Source: Diphasiastrum complanatum
Lineage: Eukaryota; Streptophyta; Lycopodiopsida; Lycopodiales; Lycopodiaceae
Reading direction: 5' to 3'
Assembly (NCBI GenBank): GCA_029204225.1
Contig: CM055098.1
Span: forward strand, 47,991,245 to 48,055,244
Length of the DNA stretch: 64,000 bases
Shown: positions 27,466 to 41,949 of the stretch, piece by piece
Position numbering within the stretch: the stretch's first letter is position 1
Layout of the letters: the number at the start of each line of letters is the position of its first letter
The notes under the pieces: model-generated
What the model saw: only the letters and a program-made list of their open reading frames with translations
What the model was told of the DNA's origin: nothing
Databases searched by the model: none
Translations under genes and position numbers: made by a program

Positions 27466-30400
27466 ATGTCTTCAATGGGTTCATCCTTGTTGGAATCAAG
27501 TGAAAGATTGACCACTTCAAATTATTCAATTTGGAAAATGAGGATGGAGTCCATCTTGATCCTTCAAGACGTGATGGACATAGTTCTTGGCCTTGAAGAA
27601 GAACCACAAGTTCTTCAAGAGGTTAAAAAATACAAAAAGAGAGCTAGGATGGCTCTCCACTACATTAAGATGACTGTCTCTAATGAGATATTGAGGGAGA
27701 TAGGTACTTGTACAACAACCAAAGAAGCTTGGAATTGTCTCAAGACTATCTATGAGGCTAAGAATACCTCTAGGCTTCTCACTCTTAGGAATCAAATCTT
27801 TCAAAGTAGCCAAAAGAGTGATGAGAGTGCATCTAGTTATGTTTTGAGAGTAAAAGATATTCATAAAACTTGCTTGTATTGGTGATTCCATCAATCAAAG
27901 TGAGCTAGTTCAAGTCATTCTCATTGGCTTGAGAAGTGAATTTGATAACCTTGTCCAATCCTATGCCATTAAGGAGGAGCTACCAAGTTTGGAGGCTCTC
28001 CAAAGTGTGCTAATTTTGGAAGAATCAAGACAAGAGTACAAGCTCTTGAGGATGGACAAGCTTTCTCTCACTCATAATGATGGCAAAGCTCTCTTTGCCA
28101 AGGATAAGCACCAAGGGAGGAGCAAGAACCAACATCAACAATCCTCAAGCAAGGACAAAGTCAAATCCAAAGACAAAGATGAGGAGGAAGATGATTCCTC
28201 TAATGCTTCATCATCCAAGCTCAAGAAGAAGAAGATCAAGTGCTTTTATTGTGGCAAGAAAGGTCATTATGCCACCAATTGCTTCAAGAAGAAGAATCAA
28301 CTCAAGCAAGCCAACATTACTAATGAGAAGGAAGACACTATTGCAAGTGATGGAGAGGGATCTCTTATGGTCTCTAGATTCTCATCTACTCCTTTCAAGA
28401 AGGACGGCCTATGGTATATTGATAGTGGAGCCTCTTCACATATGTGTAGCTCCAAGGACTCTTTTCTATTGCACCCTATGATGGAGTCAAGAAATCAATA
28501 TACACTGCAAATGATTTTGAATGTCCTATTGAAGGCATAGGGAACATTCCCTTGAAGCTTGCATCCTCTAAAGTTCTTTCTCTCTCTAAAGTTCTTTATG
28601 TACCTAATCTTACCAAGAATCTTATTAGTGATGGCCAATTGCTTGATAATGGGCTTGATGTAAAATTCAATGTTGATACTTGCACTATCAAGAAGAATGA
28701 TGAGATACTTGCATTAGGATCTAGATCTGGTGGCATCTATAAACTAGATCCAAATGAGTATGTGAATGCTTGTAATGTTGCTCTTTTGAACAAGCTCTCT
28801 ATGGAGGAATTATGGCATAGGAGGTTGGGACATCCCAACTACAAATCCATGCTCTCTATGATCCAAGAAGCCAAAGCTATTGGCTTGCCAAAGTCACTCT
28901 CCAAGAAGATCAAGCGTTGTGAGGCTTGCGCTATTGCTAAATCTCACAAAAATCCATTTACAAGATCTTCTATCAAAAGCAAGCATCCTTTGGAGTTGAT
29001 CCACTCGGATGTGCATTTCTCATCAACTACAAGCAAGGGATGAGCCACTTGTTTTGTTACTTTCATTGATGATTACACAAGATTCACTTGGATATATCTT
29101 CTTGCTTCTAAATCTATGGTGTTTGATCATTTCATTATTTTCAAAGCTTATGTAGAGAAGCAATTCTCATTCAAGATTAAAGCTCTTAGAAGTGATGGAG
29201 TTGGTGAATATATCTCCAATAAATTTCAAGATTTTTGTGAACTTGAAGGCATTAAAAGAGAGTTTTCTTGTGCCTACTCTCCATCTCAAAATGGAGTGGC
29301 CGAGAGAAAGAATAGATCTCTATGTGAATGTGCAAAATCTATGAGAATTGAGGCATCTTTGCCCAAAGATTTTTGGGGAGAAGCCATTAATTGTGCAAAT
29401 CATCTTTGCAATGGGCTCCCACATATAGCCCTTGGAGGAAAGTCACCATATGAAATCTTATTTTTGAAGAAGCCTAAGGTTGATCACCTTTAGAATTTTT
29501 GGATGCTTATGCTTTGTCCATATTCCTTTGGAAACAAGGAAGAAGGAAGATCCTAGTGCATGCAAACGGATCATGGTTGGATACTCATCCACCAAGAAGG
29601 CCTATAGAGTCTTTATACTCTCTACTTCTCAAGTTATTGAAAGTAGAGATGTCTTTCATGAAGATCAACACGCATTTTTTGAAGAGGCCGAGATCAAGAA
29701 ATCTATGGATGCATCATCAATTATTGATTTTGAAGACAATCATGATGTGATGGGGTCGAGATTTGAAGAAGACTCTCCTCGGATTTTCTCACCAAGAAGA
29801 TCCATGAGAGATAGATCCGAGCCTAAGAGGCTCTCATATGTTGACAAAGGCAAACAAGTGGATCTTGATTCCACTAATTATGTTTTTTATGCCTCTCATG
29901 AAGTGCCAAAGAATGTACAAGAGGCACTCAATACCAAGGAGTGGTATGATGCCATGAAGCAAGAGTATGATGCATTGATCACCAACAATACTTGGGAGCT
30001 TGTGGATCCTCCATCCAACAAGCATGTGATTGGTTGCAAGTGGGTACTTCGGATCAAGTTCAATCATGATGGCACCATCAACAAGCATAAAGCAAGATTA
30101 TGTGCCAAAGGATTTGCTCAGATCCATGGTCTTGATTATGAGGAGACCTTTGCACCCATTGCAAAGATGGTGACAATAAGGATTCTTATTTCTCTTGCTT
30201 GTTTTTTCAAGTGGAAGGTGTTCCAATTAGATGTATCCAATGCTTTTCTAAATGGTTATCTTGAGGAGGAGATCTATATGGATCAACCTCAAGGATTCAT
30301 CAAGGATGAGTCCAAAGTGTGCTTGCTCTTCAAAAGTCTTTATGGACTCAAGCAAGCACCAAGATCATGGTATAGACTTAATTCTTTTCTTATCTCACCA

Positions 30401-30935
30401 GGATTTACTCTTAGCGACTATGATCCTTCCATGTATCTAAAGTTTGTTGATAGCAATATTGTCATTCTTCTAATTTATGTTGATGACATTATTCTTTGTA
30501 GAAGTTGTATCAAGCTAGTTGATGAAACCAAGATAGCACTTGGATGTGAGTTTAAAATGCAAGATCTAGGAGAGATGCATTACATCCTAGGCCTAGAAAT
30601 TAATTTTCATGAAAATCATGTCTTTATATGCCAATCTAGATATGCTCACTATATGTTGAATTCCATATGGAAAATTCTAAGAGCATAGATACTCCAATGG
30701 AGCAAATTGTAGAATATCCTAATAAAGGTGATGAAAGATCTTTTGAGGACATCACACTTTTTAGGAGTCTTGTAGGCCCCTTTATTTGGCTTACCATTAC
30801 TAGGCCCGATCTAAGTTTTTGTGTGCACAAATTGAGTCAATTTATGCAAGATCCTAAGATCCATCATTGGAACATGGCCAAGAGGATTCTAAGATATGTA
30901 TCTTCATCTTGTGATTATGGTCTACTCTATAAACT
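27466..30935 (+). pseudogene. Copia A gag-pol (gag, protease, integrase, RT; RNase H missing)
   Basis: ATG at 27466 (MSSMGSSLLESSERLTTSNY). Then gag with KEAWNCLKTIYEAKN, the zinc knuckle CFYCGKKGHYATNC, protease WYIDSGASSHMC (active-site DSG intact), pre-integrase WHRRLGHPNY and CEACAIAKSH, integrase core (IHSDV, TFIDDYTRFTWIYL, QNGVAERKNRSL), and RT (CKWVLRIKFNHDGTINKHK, LDVSNAFLNGYLEEEIYM, polymerase motif LIYVDDIIL near 30475). Frameshifts near 27868, 28480, 29490 and 30665 and a stop at 29041 break it. The reading ends inside RILRYVSSSCDYGLLYK, just before RNase H. Confidence 0.92.
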
Positions 30936-30941
30936 ACGAAC

Positions 30942-31105
30942 TTATGCCATTTTTAGTGTGGAATCAAAATGTGGACTCAAAAAGTTACATTACGTAGATT
31001 TCAGATTTGAGTGTTTTGATTGGTCCATGTGTAGGAAAAATTTGAGAAAAAATACAAAAAGAATCTTCACAAAGAGTCCTTTTTGAATTTAGAACTCCTC
31101 TAATG
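30942..31105. mobile_element. Partial copy of the 58-465 MITE
   Basis: The right ~165 bp of the MITE, from TTATGCCATTTTTAGTGTGG to AACTCCTCTAATG, highly similar to 300-465. The left half and left inverted repeat are missing. Confidence 0.85.
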
Positions 31106-31291
31106 CTATCCTCGATGGATGATGATAGCAAGGCTACTGCCTTGTCATTTTTCTCCCTCCATTCGCGTAGCTCTTTGACTGATGTTGTAGGCATCTCCTC
31201 TGTGCCATCCACCCAGGGGAATAAACCTTCACCCTTTAGTATCAGCGAGGTCTTTACTTTCCATGCTACAAAGTTAGATCCTGACGAATCT
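31106..31291 (-). pseudogene. Antisense Copia gag piece within A
   Basis: The minus strand reads SGSNFVAWKVKTSLILKGEG, then VKELREWREKNDKAVALLSS, the N-terminal part of a Copia gag of a subfamily different from A. It is joined directly to the truncated 3' LTR of A. Confidence 0.75.
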
Positions 31292-31838
31292 AAGTGTAAA
31301 GCTTTTGTTTGATGAATTCCAAGAGGTCCAATAGCATTTAGAGGTGGAACCTTGTGAGGTCCAATAGGAAATTGATGTGTGCTTGAATATAGTCCAATAG
31401 AATTAAGAGGTGCATGGATCAATGGTCCAATAGGATCAAGAGGTGACAAAGTATGGTCCAATCATATTTAAGCATAGTGGTAGCTCATGGATCTACTAGT
31501 ATCATTGTACTCCTCATTTTGGATCTAATTGATTTGGTGATTTCATGGATTTTGTGAGTTATTGGATTTCTAACTTTCTCTCTCTACTCGAGAGCTCATG
31601 ATGTTTTTTCTCTCTCTACCCAAGGAGAGCAGCTTGTTTTTACTTAGATTATTTTTTGAATACTTCCCACACGTGTGAGTGAGAGTTGGAAGTGATTGAA
31701 TGCATGTAGTAGTGTGTTTTTGCCATAGAATCAAAGATAGATCTTGAATCTCAATCTAGTCTTGATCTTGGTGCATCTACATACCTTCGGAGATCACAAG
31801 TACATGTAGTGGACAATCCACACGTGTGAAATTCAACA
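31292..31838 (+). repeat. 3' LTR of Copia A, 5'-truncated
   Basis: Matches the 5' LTR from AAGTGTAAAGCTTTTGTTTG to the end ATTCAACA. The first ~165 bp are missing at the junction with the antisense gag piece. Confidence 0.85.
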
Positions 31839-32747
31839 ATAGTGATTTAAATCACGGTCATTCTAGATTACGTAGCCAAACCTTTGAATGGACGAAGCGC
31901 TAGAAGAATAATGTCGCGAATTGCAAGACAAATTATTTGTCGCAAATGATTCGCGAAGAGCTAGACAGTGCTCGACTGATAATTAGTCGCGAAAGATAAG
32001 AATAAAAATTAATCGTTTATTATTGGAAAGAACAACTGGAACAATCAGACAGAAAGAAGAATAAGCATAGCAATATTGACAGATCTTATTGGCATAGCAA
32101 AATAAATGAACTGTGTCAGATTAAGTATAGCAAGTATACAGATCAATAATGCGATAGAGCACAAGACCATAGCAGATGAAACCACGTGCCCTACAAAGCT
32201 TATTTTTTGTCTATAATGAGGAATATGACCTCCTTTGCTTGTTCTAGACTTATCTTGCTCTTCTCACACACACTGCTTCATCGTCCTCTGTTAAATACGT
32301 AGATGGTATCTACTATATACAAGATATTACTGGTGTGCAGATATGAAAGTACAAAGTGGATGTGCTGTCTGTAGGAGATCGTGGGTGGCTGCAGTCGTTG
32401 TTCAATCTATTAGCACAGCTGCAAAGGATGAGCATGGAAAAGGGTGTGATGTCAGGTGAATGTTTGTGATGATGCAAGAGTGCGTCACTCTTATGAATGG
32501 CCTTAAGATAAGATCTACAAGGTGCCTTAGCTTTTAGGGCACTTCTCCATTTTGTGAGATAGTGTCCTCCTTTTGCCTGTCACCATGACCTGTGTAAGAA
32601 CACAGTGTCGTGATTCATTCGCCTTTTATTCGTCTGTGCGAATTTGCGTGTAAAAATGCAGACTGCGTGACAGCGTTAGAAATATACAACATGAATGGAG
32701 GCAGATTAAAATTGGCATTTAGGAGAGTGGAAGGAGTAAATCCAACA

Positions 32748-33137
32748 ACTTTAGCAAAGGAGACACTTTTACTATGTAGCTTCATCTCTCCATAGTGAGA
32801 AGATAGAATATTTTTGGAGCTCATTGGCAATCTCAAGCTAGTTCACTATGTACATTGAGTTTTTGTGATCCAAATGAAACCAAATCAATTTCTACTTGTT
32901 TCTCAACTTGAAGGTCGTACTACAGCCTGTAGTACACACGTGTGGTGTTAGATTTCAATGTTGATCAATGGTTTTGATTGTTAATGCTTGTTGTTTGTCA
33001 AACTGCCAATCTAGATCAACTCTTTTGTGTCTAGTTTTTTTTATAGATTGTTAAGCAAGCATCAAATCACTCTTGCGGATCTTTTGTAGATCCATTTATG
33101 GTCCTAAAGTATAGTAATTTCACATGGCATCAGAGCC
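32748..33137 (+). repeat. LTR end and primer-binding site of Copia P1
   Basis: TGGCATCAGAGCC at 33125-33137 is a near-perfect initiator-tRNA primer-binding site, preceded by an LTR-like end (TTTCACA). The LTR start was not fixed; it may be near 32940. Related to the P2 LTR. Confidence 0.55.
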
Positions 33138-34070
33138 AAGTACAAGAGCATAAGCCATTGATCTAATGTAAATCCCTTTTTAGCAAGTTTTGGTGCTAAA
33201 AACTAGTATTGAGAGGGCAAGCTAGAATCTTGATTTTAGTGAGGAGATTTGATCCCAAACTTGGTAGGGGTCCAAATCCATACTGTCCACATGTGTGGGC
33301 ACCTTTGAACCTGCATTCATTGCATGGTATTCATTTTATCCAAATAAATACAATTTGTGAGATTTTGATGTAATTTTTGGTGAAAATCTTAGGATAAGCT
33401 ACCAATATTGAGTGCCATTGATTAGATTTGACATAGGGTCATGAGATCCAATTAAGCTAGGCTGAAATCAGGTCCTCTAAACTTGTTTTACAGGTCTTGA
33501 AAGTACACCAAAAAGTGTGAGGGAGTGCTAGAACTGAGATTATAAGTCCATTTGTTGGATTAGAAATCTAATCTAAGTGAAACACTACAAGAGAGAGACC
33601 TTAGTGAGTTTCTAGAAGCAATCAAATCCATTTTTTTGGCAAGATTTGTTTAAAAGTAGTTTTCACTTCATCGAGGACTGTTCACACGTGTGGAATAAGC
33701 TGAAGTAGGCAAACAAATTTATGACTTCTAGAAGGTTTTCAAGTAGATCTCCATATAGTAGGAAAATGGACCGAAAGTGCTCAAAATAGAAAGTTTGATC
33801 CAAGTGTCAATTTTTCATGATGACAAAGCATCCTCACCTGTGTGAAATTTGATGCATGATCAGTACCTCGAGCTCCAAGAAGTGTATATATAGAGGCATA
33901 TTTGGCCATAATCAACATGAAACATCAATCTTGATTTTGGAAGCAATTTTGTGTCAATCTCTCCATTTGTCTTCATTTGTTTTGAATGTTTTGAGTTTAT
34001 ATCATAGTGTACTTTGTTTTCAGGTTGGAGTCCGTACTCTGATAGGTTTTCACACGTGTGAAATCAACAA
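33138..34070. other. Probable non-coding leader of P1
   Basis: No coding domain. It contains two CACACGTGTG-type palindromes (33690 and 34051). It ends at the start of another LTR-like segment. Confidence 0.4.
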
Positions 34071-34251
34071 GTACATTTACCTTAGTTAATGATTGTTTTT
34101 GTTAGATTTTCATGGCTAGAATTGATCTAGATTGATCTAAATTTTGTGTAGATTGATAGATCAATTGTATCTAACATCCAATCCCTCTTGTGGATCAATT
34201 TAGAATCCATTCTTGGTCCTATTTTGCAGATTTTCACATGGTATCAGAACC
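34071..34251 (+). repeat. LTR end and primer-binding site of Copia P2
   Basis: TGGTATCAGAACC at 34239-34251 follows TTTTCACA. The preceding ~100 bp share CTCTTGYGGATC, ATCCATT and TGGTCCTA with P1, so the two belong to one family. Confidence 0.6.
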
Positions 34252-34339
34252 AACCAGTTGGATCAGCACGTTGAGAAAATCAGCTGATCTTCGCTCAACT
34301 CGCTGCATCAGGATAGGAGCACTAGGTCCCAGCACCACA

Positions 34340-35040
34340 ACAACTAATGTACTTCATGAATCTCTACCGACGTCCTATCAGCCACTGAGAATCTCATACT
34401 GAGTCTACCAGATATGACATTCGACAAAGCAGTCAGTCTTGTCGCTGATGAGAGATGAAGGATAGGGAAGTAGTGATCAAGAGAAAGCTCTCTTCACAAA
34501 AGGAAAGAATAAAAACTAAAAAAACCAAGATTCGAGAAGACAAAGTCCTCAAATAAGCCATCTTCAACATCTCACATAACCTGCAACAAGAAGGTCTTGA
34601 TCGATTTTCGCGAACTCAAAAACAAAAGGAGCAGTGCTTCTAGGTAATGGGAGCAGACACGATATCAAAGGCATCGGCACTCTACAGCTGCGAACATTGT
34701 CAGGCCAAGTGGAGCTACCAAGAGCACTTTATGTGCCCTCACTCAGAAAAGATCTGCTATCTGTCTCCAAGATGGCAGACCTAGGCATTCGAGTTTTGTT
34801 CGATGGCAATACTTGTCGTATGATCGAGAATACAACAAAAAAGTTGCTGACAATTGGATGCAGAGAAGGAAACTTCTACTAGGATAAAATAATCACCAAC
34901 TCTAAAAGCATATTAAATGCTTCAAAAAATGAAGATCAGCTCTGGCATAGAAGAATGCATGATCTGAACATGCGGAGCCTATACAACATGAGCAATCATA
35001 GGTCTCAAGATTTTCAAGCCCGAAACTGAGTTGCCAACGA
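34340..35040 (+). pseudogene. Copia P2 gag-protease-pre-integrase remnant
   Basis: Plus strand with frame changes: SLPTSYQPLRISY and LSLPDMTFDKAVSLVADE (gag end), then 34634-34882 open with DIKGIGTLQLRTLSGQVELP, ALYVPSLRKDLLSVSKMADL and CRMIENTTKKLL, then DQLWHRRMHDLNMRSLYNMS (pre-integrase). No later domains follow before 35280. Confidence 0.75.
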
Positions 35041-35279
35041 GCGAGACACTGACGATCTCACTCTAAAAACTAAACTGATAATACAATCATTCTATTTTTG
35101 TGCATCACCCGGTCTTGTGCTATCATTTGTCTTGATTGCTAGAATAGAATGTGTTCTGTGATGTGTAGTCGTGTGTCTGGGATCCTGTAAATAGCTTCCA
35201 CGCAAAGAGAAAATTCAAAGGCACAAAATCATTCGCGACAAAGAAGATAAAGACGGAAACAAAACAGTCTCAATTCCAC

Positions 35280-35697
35280 GACAGTTTCCTAATGCCAGAT
35301 TAGGTTTATTTTCTTTGACTAGTATTGGTGTCCCTTTGAATAGTGTTGTCACATTAATGCCATATGTCGGACCTCAATATAATTGGGGTGATTGGCATGC
35401 TCTATGTCGCCACCAATGGACAATGCAAATATATGGTTTAAATTCCAATGCTTGTTCTTTGGGAGAGAGGCGCATGCAAGGAAAACGTGTTTCAAAAGCA
35501 CATCGTATGTATATCGATGGGCGTCCAGAAATACATGGAAACATCGTTGCATATATAAATAGTTCTACATATGTAATGGTTTGTGCAATCAGACCTATTA
35601 AATGTGGTGTAGAACTATTCATCAACTATAGCTTCAATCGTCCTCTACCAAGATGTGTACAAAAAGTTTTGAGCCAAGCACAACCATGTGCGTTGTA
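35280..35697 (+). pseudogene. SET-domain gene fragment
   Basis: An open plus-strand reading from about 35280 to the stop at 35696 shows ARLGLFSLTSIG (like the G-x-GLFA start of SET domains), IDGRPEIHGNIVAYINSS (like the GN-x-x-xx-INSS motif before the catalytic Asn-His region) and CAIRPIKCGVELFINYSFNR (like ATRDIKxGEELLxDYG). SET domains methylate lysines, mostly on histones. The central NHSCxPN-type motif is not evident and the piece is only ~135 residues without an ATG at its start. It is probably a captured or decayed fragment, 500 bp upstream of a CACTA transposase piece. Confidence 0.55.
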
Positions 35698-36179
35698 AAT
35701 ACCAAAAGTACATCCTTTTCATTCGAGTTCAATTTGGATGTCTTATTTGCCTTTCAATTTAGAGATGATGTTTCTTTTCGATGTCTTATTTAAGTTCACA
35801 TTTGATATGATGTTTGATGTTAAGCTTTTACAAATAATGCTCAATTATGAATGTCTTGTTTCAATTTTAATTATAATATAATGTTCGATTAGTTTCAAAT
35901 TGGATATGACGTTTGATGTTTAGGTTTTAGAAATAGTGTTCAATTTTCATGTCTTGTTTGAATATCATGTTCGATTTTGATGTCATATTTAAGTTTCAAT
36001 TTGAATGATGCTTAGTGTTTCAATATTTGAATTATAAGATGATATCTTTTATTTGAGAACGTGAATAGTCTTAATAGTGGTATTTGTGTTTTTTTTTTTA
36101 ATAATGTTCATTTTTCATATCTTGATTTAAGTTCCACTTTGTATATATTGTTGTTCAATTTTGATGTCTTATTTGTATC
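35698..36179. repeat. Degenerate short-period repeats, AT-rich
   Basis: Variants of TTCAATTTTGATGTCTTATTTAAGTT recur about every 50-100 bp (for example near 35728, 35779, 35848, 35951, 35970 and 36155), mixed with TGATATGATGTTTGATGTT. No coding region. Confidence 0.65.
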
Positions 36180-36500
36180 GTGGTGAGTATCAAAGACTAA
36201 CAAATTGTCCTATATGTGAGACTCCTCAATATTGAGATGATTTGCAAGGGACTACTATCCCAAACAAGGTGTTGAGACATTTTCCAATAATTCCATGATT
36301 GCAGCGATTGTTTCGTTGCAAATCCCTTGCAGAACTGATTAATTGGCATGATAGCCACCATTCTTTAGATGGGGTTATGAGAGTACCCTCAGATTCTCCT
36401 GCATGGAAACACATTGACAAAGAGTATCCATGTTTTGCAAGTGAATCTAGAAACATAAGATTTCAATCTGGTCGAAGCACAATATTGATTTCGTCAGATT
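36180..36500 (+). pseudogene. CACTA (En/Spm, Tnp2-type) transposase fragment
   Basis: Plus strand: NCPICETPQY, NKVLRHFPIIP, then LQRLFRCKSLAELINWHDSH, DGVMRVPSDSPAWKHIDKEY and FASESRNIRF. This is the conserved N-terminal block of plant Tnp2 transposases (Transposase_21), where RLxRLY...WH is followed by HPxDSxAWKxFD and EPRNVR. Two stops lie in the first part. The catalytic domain that should follow is absent. Confidence 0.8.
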
Positions 36501-36677
36501 GACACAATGATCATTTGATTTTTGATTCACAATCATGATCACATATTAATCATTTTATTATTAGTCCACACTTATTATTCAGATACATTGGTATTGCCTC
36601 GTCATTGTGAACAGGTGTGTCACATGACATTCATTTTTTCTCAATCATAATCAGTAACATATACTATTTCATTACAA

Positions 36678-37076
36678 TTGACTATTTATGTGGACCTTAG
36701 TTTTATGTTGGAACAAATTTTTAACTTAACATTGTTAAATGTGCGGGTATTTTTTCAACCGGATCGACTAAACAACAAGTGGTGGCATGTTGTTCAAGTA
36801 AAGCCACACGCTAGACATGTATTTGAAAATGCATACATTGAGAATGAAATGGAGGACTTGAATATTGACAACACAAACATGGTTGATGCGGATATAAAAA
36901 TATCTCCAAGTTCTCTAAATATTATAGAAAATACTATAAATGAATCGAATGATTCTGACACAAACAACAATATTGAGAGAGATTCCGATTACTATAGTGA
37001 TGATGAAAATCATCTAAGCGGAGATGAGTTGCAAGATGTATTGGCTGATGAATTTGAATTTTGTGATGATGAATAA
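36678..37076 (+). pseudogene. CACTA transposase C-terminal-like fragment
   Basis: An open stretch contains VFFQPDRLNNKWWHVVQVKP, like the tail segment of Tnp2 proteins that reads (Q)VFYVxDxxxxxWxVVxKxxPR, followed by a very acidic end (YYSDDENHLSGDELQDVLAD). The region between this and 36500 is too short to hold the missing transposase core, so the element is internally deleted. Confidence 0.6.
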
Positions 37077-37224
37077 ATTATATATATATATCACAATCAT
37101 TTTTGTGATAAAATGATAATTTACGTAATTATTGCATCTTTATAATACATTCTTACATTTTTCAAGTTTATCTTGATTTTAATCTACCAATCACTTCTGA
37201 TTCATTTTAAATCAAATGCTTTTG

Positions 37225-37660
37225 TTCATAAAGATTTCTTCCTCTAGATCTCTGTGGAGAAAGGCTATCTTTACATCAATCTAGTGAATTTTCAGATTGT
37301 GTTGTGTAGCGTATGCAAGGAGTAGTCATATGCTTGTCATCTTGACCATTGGTAAATATGTGTCGAAAAAATCAACACCATACCTTTGTGTGTAGCCCTT
37401 CGCGACAAGCCTTGCTTTGTAATGGCCAACAGTGCCATCTGATTTCATTTTCTTCTATATTTTGATTTGCAACCAATGTAGATCTGCATTGAGAGAAAAG
37501 AGATTAGAAAACATACTTGCATAAGCATAATCAATTAAGCATCTGAAATAAATCATAAAATACCTACTTGAATGCACAAATCAGTCGACGATTTTATCTG
37601 TTTTCTGGTAGTGGCTCTAGTGTCCATGCCTCGTTTTGCCTCATCGACTTGATCTAATCT
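37225..37660 (-). pseudogene. Copia R RT fragment
   Basis: Minus strand: QNEAWTLEPLPENR (37655-37600), then after a ~100-bp gap [36 protein letters not shown] and LLLAYATQHNLKIH up to IDVKIAFLHRDLEEE. Only the N-terminal third of RT is present, with stops. Confidence 0.7.
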
Positions 37661-41364
<3,704 letters not shown>

Positions 41365-41941
41365 TGTGTCTGGTGAGCAGAAAACAATAGCGGAGGAAAC
41401 CGCATGCTCACAAAGCTAACTACGATCTGTAACAACTATGAACTTATTTTAACAATCAGTCTAAAAGAAAGAATCAATGCTTGAAAGCATCTATTATGTC
41501 TATCTTTGATAAGTTGTTATCTCAATGTTTGTGAGCACTCGAGCATATATGGAATCAGCGTATCTTCTGGTTGTTATTGGCATTTGCATTATTAATCGAT
41601 TATAATGATCAATTATATAAAATTCACATTTTTGCAGATGTACGTACAAAAAGGTGGCATGGAGCTGTTGCGCTGTCTAGAGTAGATCATGGCTGTTGCT
41701 ATCATTGTCCAAGTAGTTTCACGGTACAAGAAGTGGGCATGATAAGGCTTCGACTATTCGAAGTCAAGCGTGTCATTGTCGATAGTCAAAGGAGTCAGGA
41801 TAGTTGTTTGACGGTTGTCGCTTGGGTCGATAAGTCGGACTCTCCGATAGGTCGGCCCCCGATAAGTTAACCAACTCTGACAAGTCGGGTAACTTTGACA
41901 AGTCGGACTGCCACTATGCATGTCTTCCATAAAATCTAGCA
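41365..41941 (-). repeat. 3' LTR of Copia L
   Basis: The boundary at 41941 is good (TAGCA next to the polypurine tract). The other end near 41365 is a guess. Its first ~115 bp on the minus strand are rich in GAYAAGTCGG-type repeats. Confidence 0.5.
41827..41915. repeat. Iterated GAYAAGTCGG motif in the L LTR
   Basis: GATAAGTCGG, GATAGGTCGG, GATAAGTTAA, GACAAGTCGG and GACAAGTCGG follow one another within 90 bp, about 15-25 bp apart. Confidence 0.85.
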
Positions 41942-41949
41942 CCCCACCT

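Larger units (their letters stand above)
26001..31838 (+). mobile_element. Copia LTR retrotransposon A, rearranged 3' end
   Basis: Inserted in solo LTR T with a perfect 5-bp duplication, ATAGT (25996-26000 and 31839-31843). Its 5' LTR (26001-26709) is followed by TGGTATCAGAGCC. The gag to RT region is long but frameshifted. At 30936 the RNase H region is replaced by a partial MITE and an antisense gag piece of another Copia (to 31291), after which a 5'-truncated 3' LTR runs to 31838. It belongs to the same subfamily as B, D and F. Confidence 0.9.
25821..32747 (-). mobile_element. Solo LTR T, split by Copia A
   Basis: The outer pieces 25821-26000 and 31844-32747 together form one ~1.08-kb LTR that begins TGTTGGGAG and ends TCCAACA. 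ACTTT flanks it on both sides (25816-25820 and 32748-32752), a perfect 5-bp target duplication. It shares blocks with the LTRs of G and H (ATGACTACGTCTATCA, ATAGTGATNNAAATCA, GATTACGTAGCCAAAC), so it is a distant member of that family. No internal region is left, as expected from LTR-LTR recombination. Confidence 0.85.

Noticed and set aside
33580-33605. CACTACAAGAGAGAGACC as the start of a CACTA transposon
   Set aside because: The motif matches the usual start, but no subterminal array or opposite end is present, and it lies within the P1 leader.
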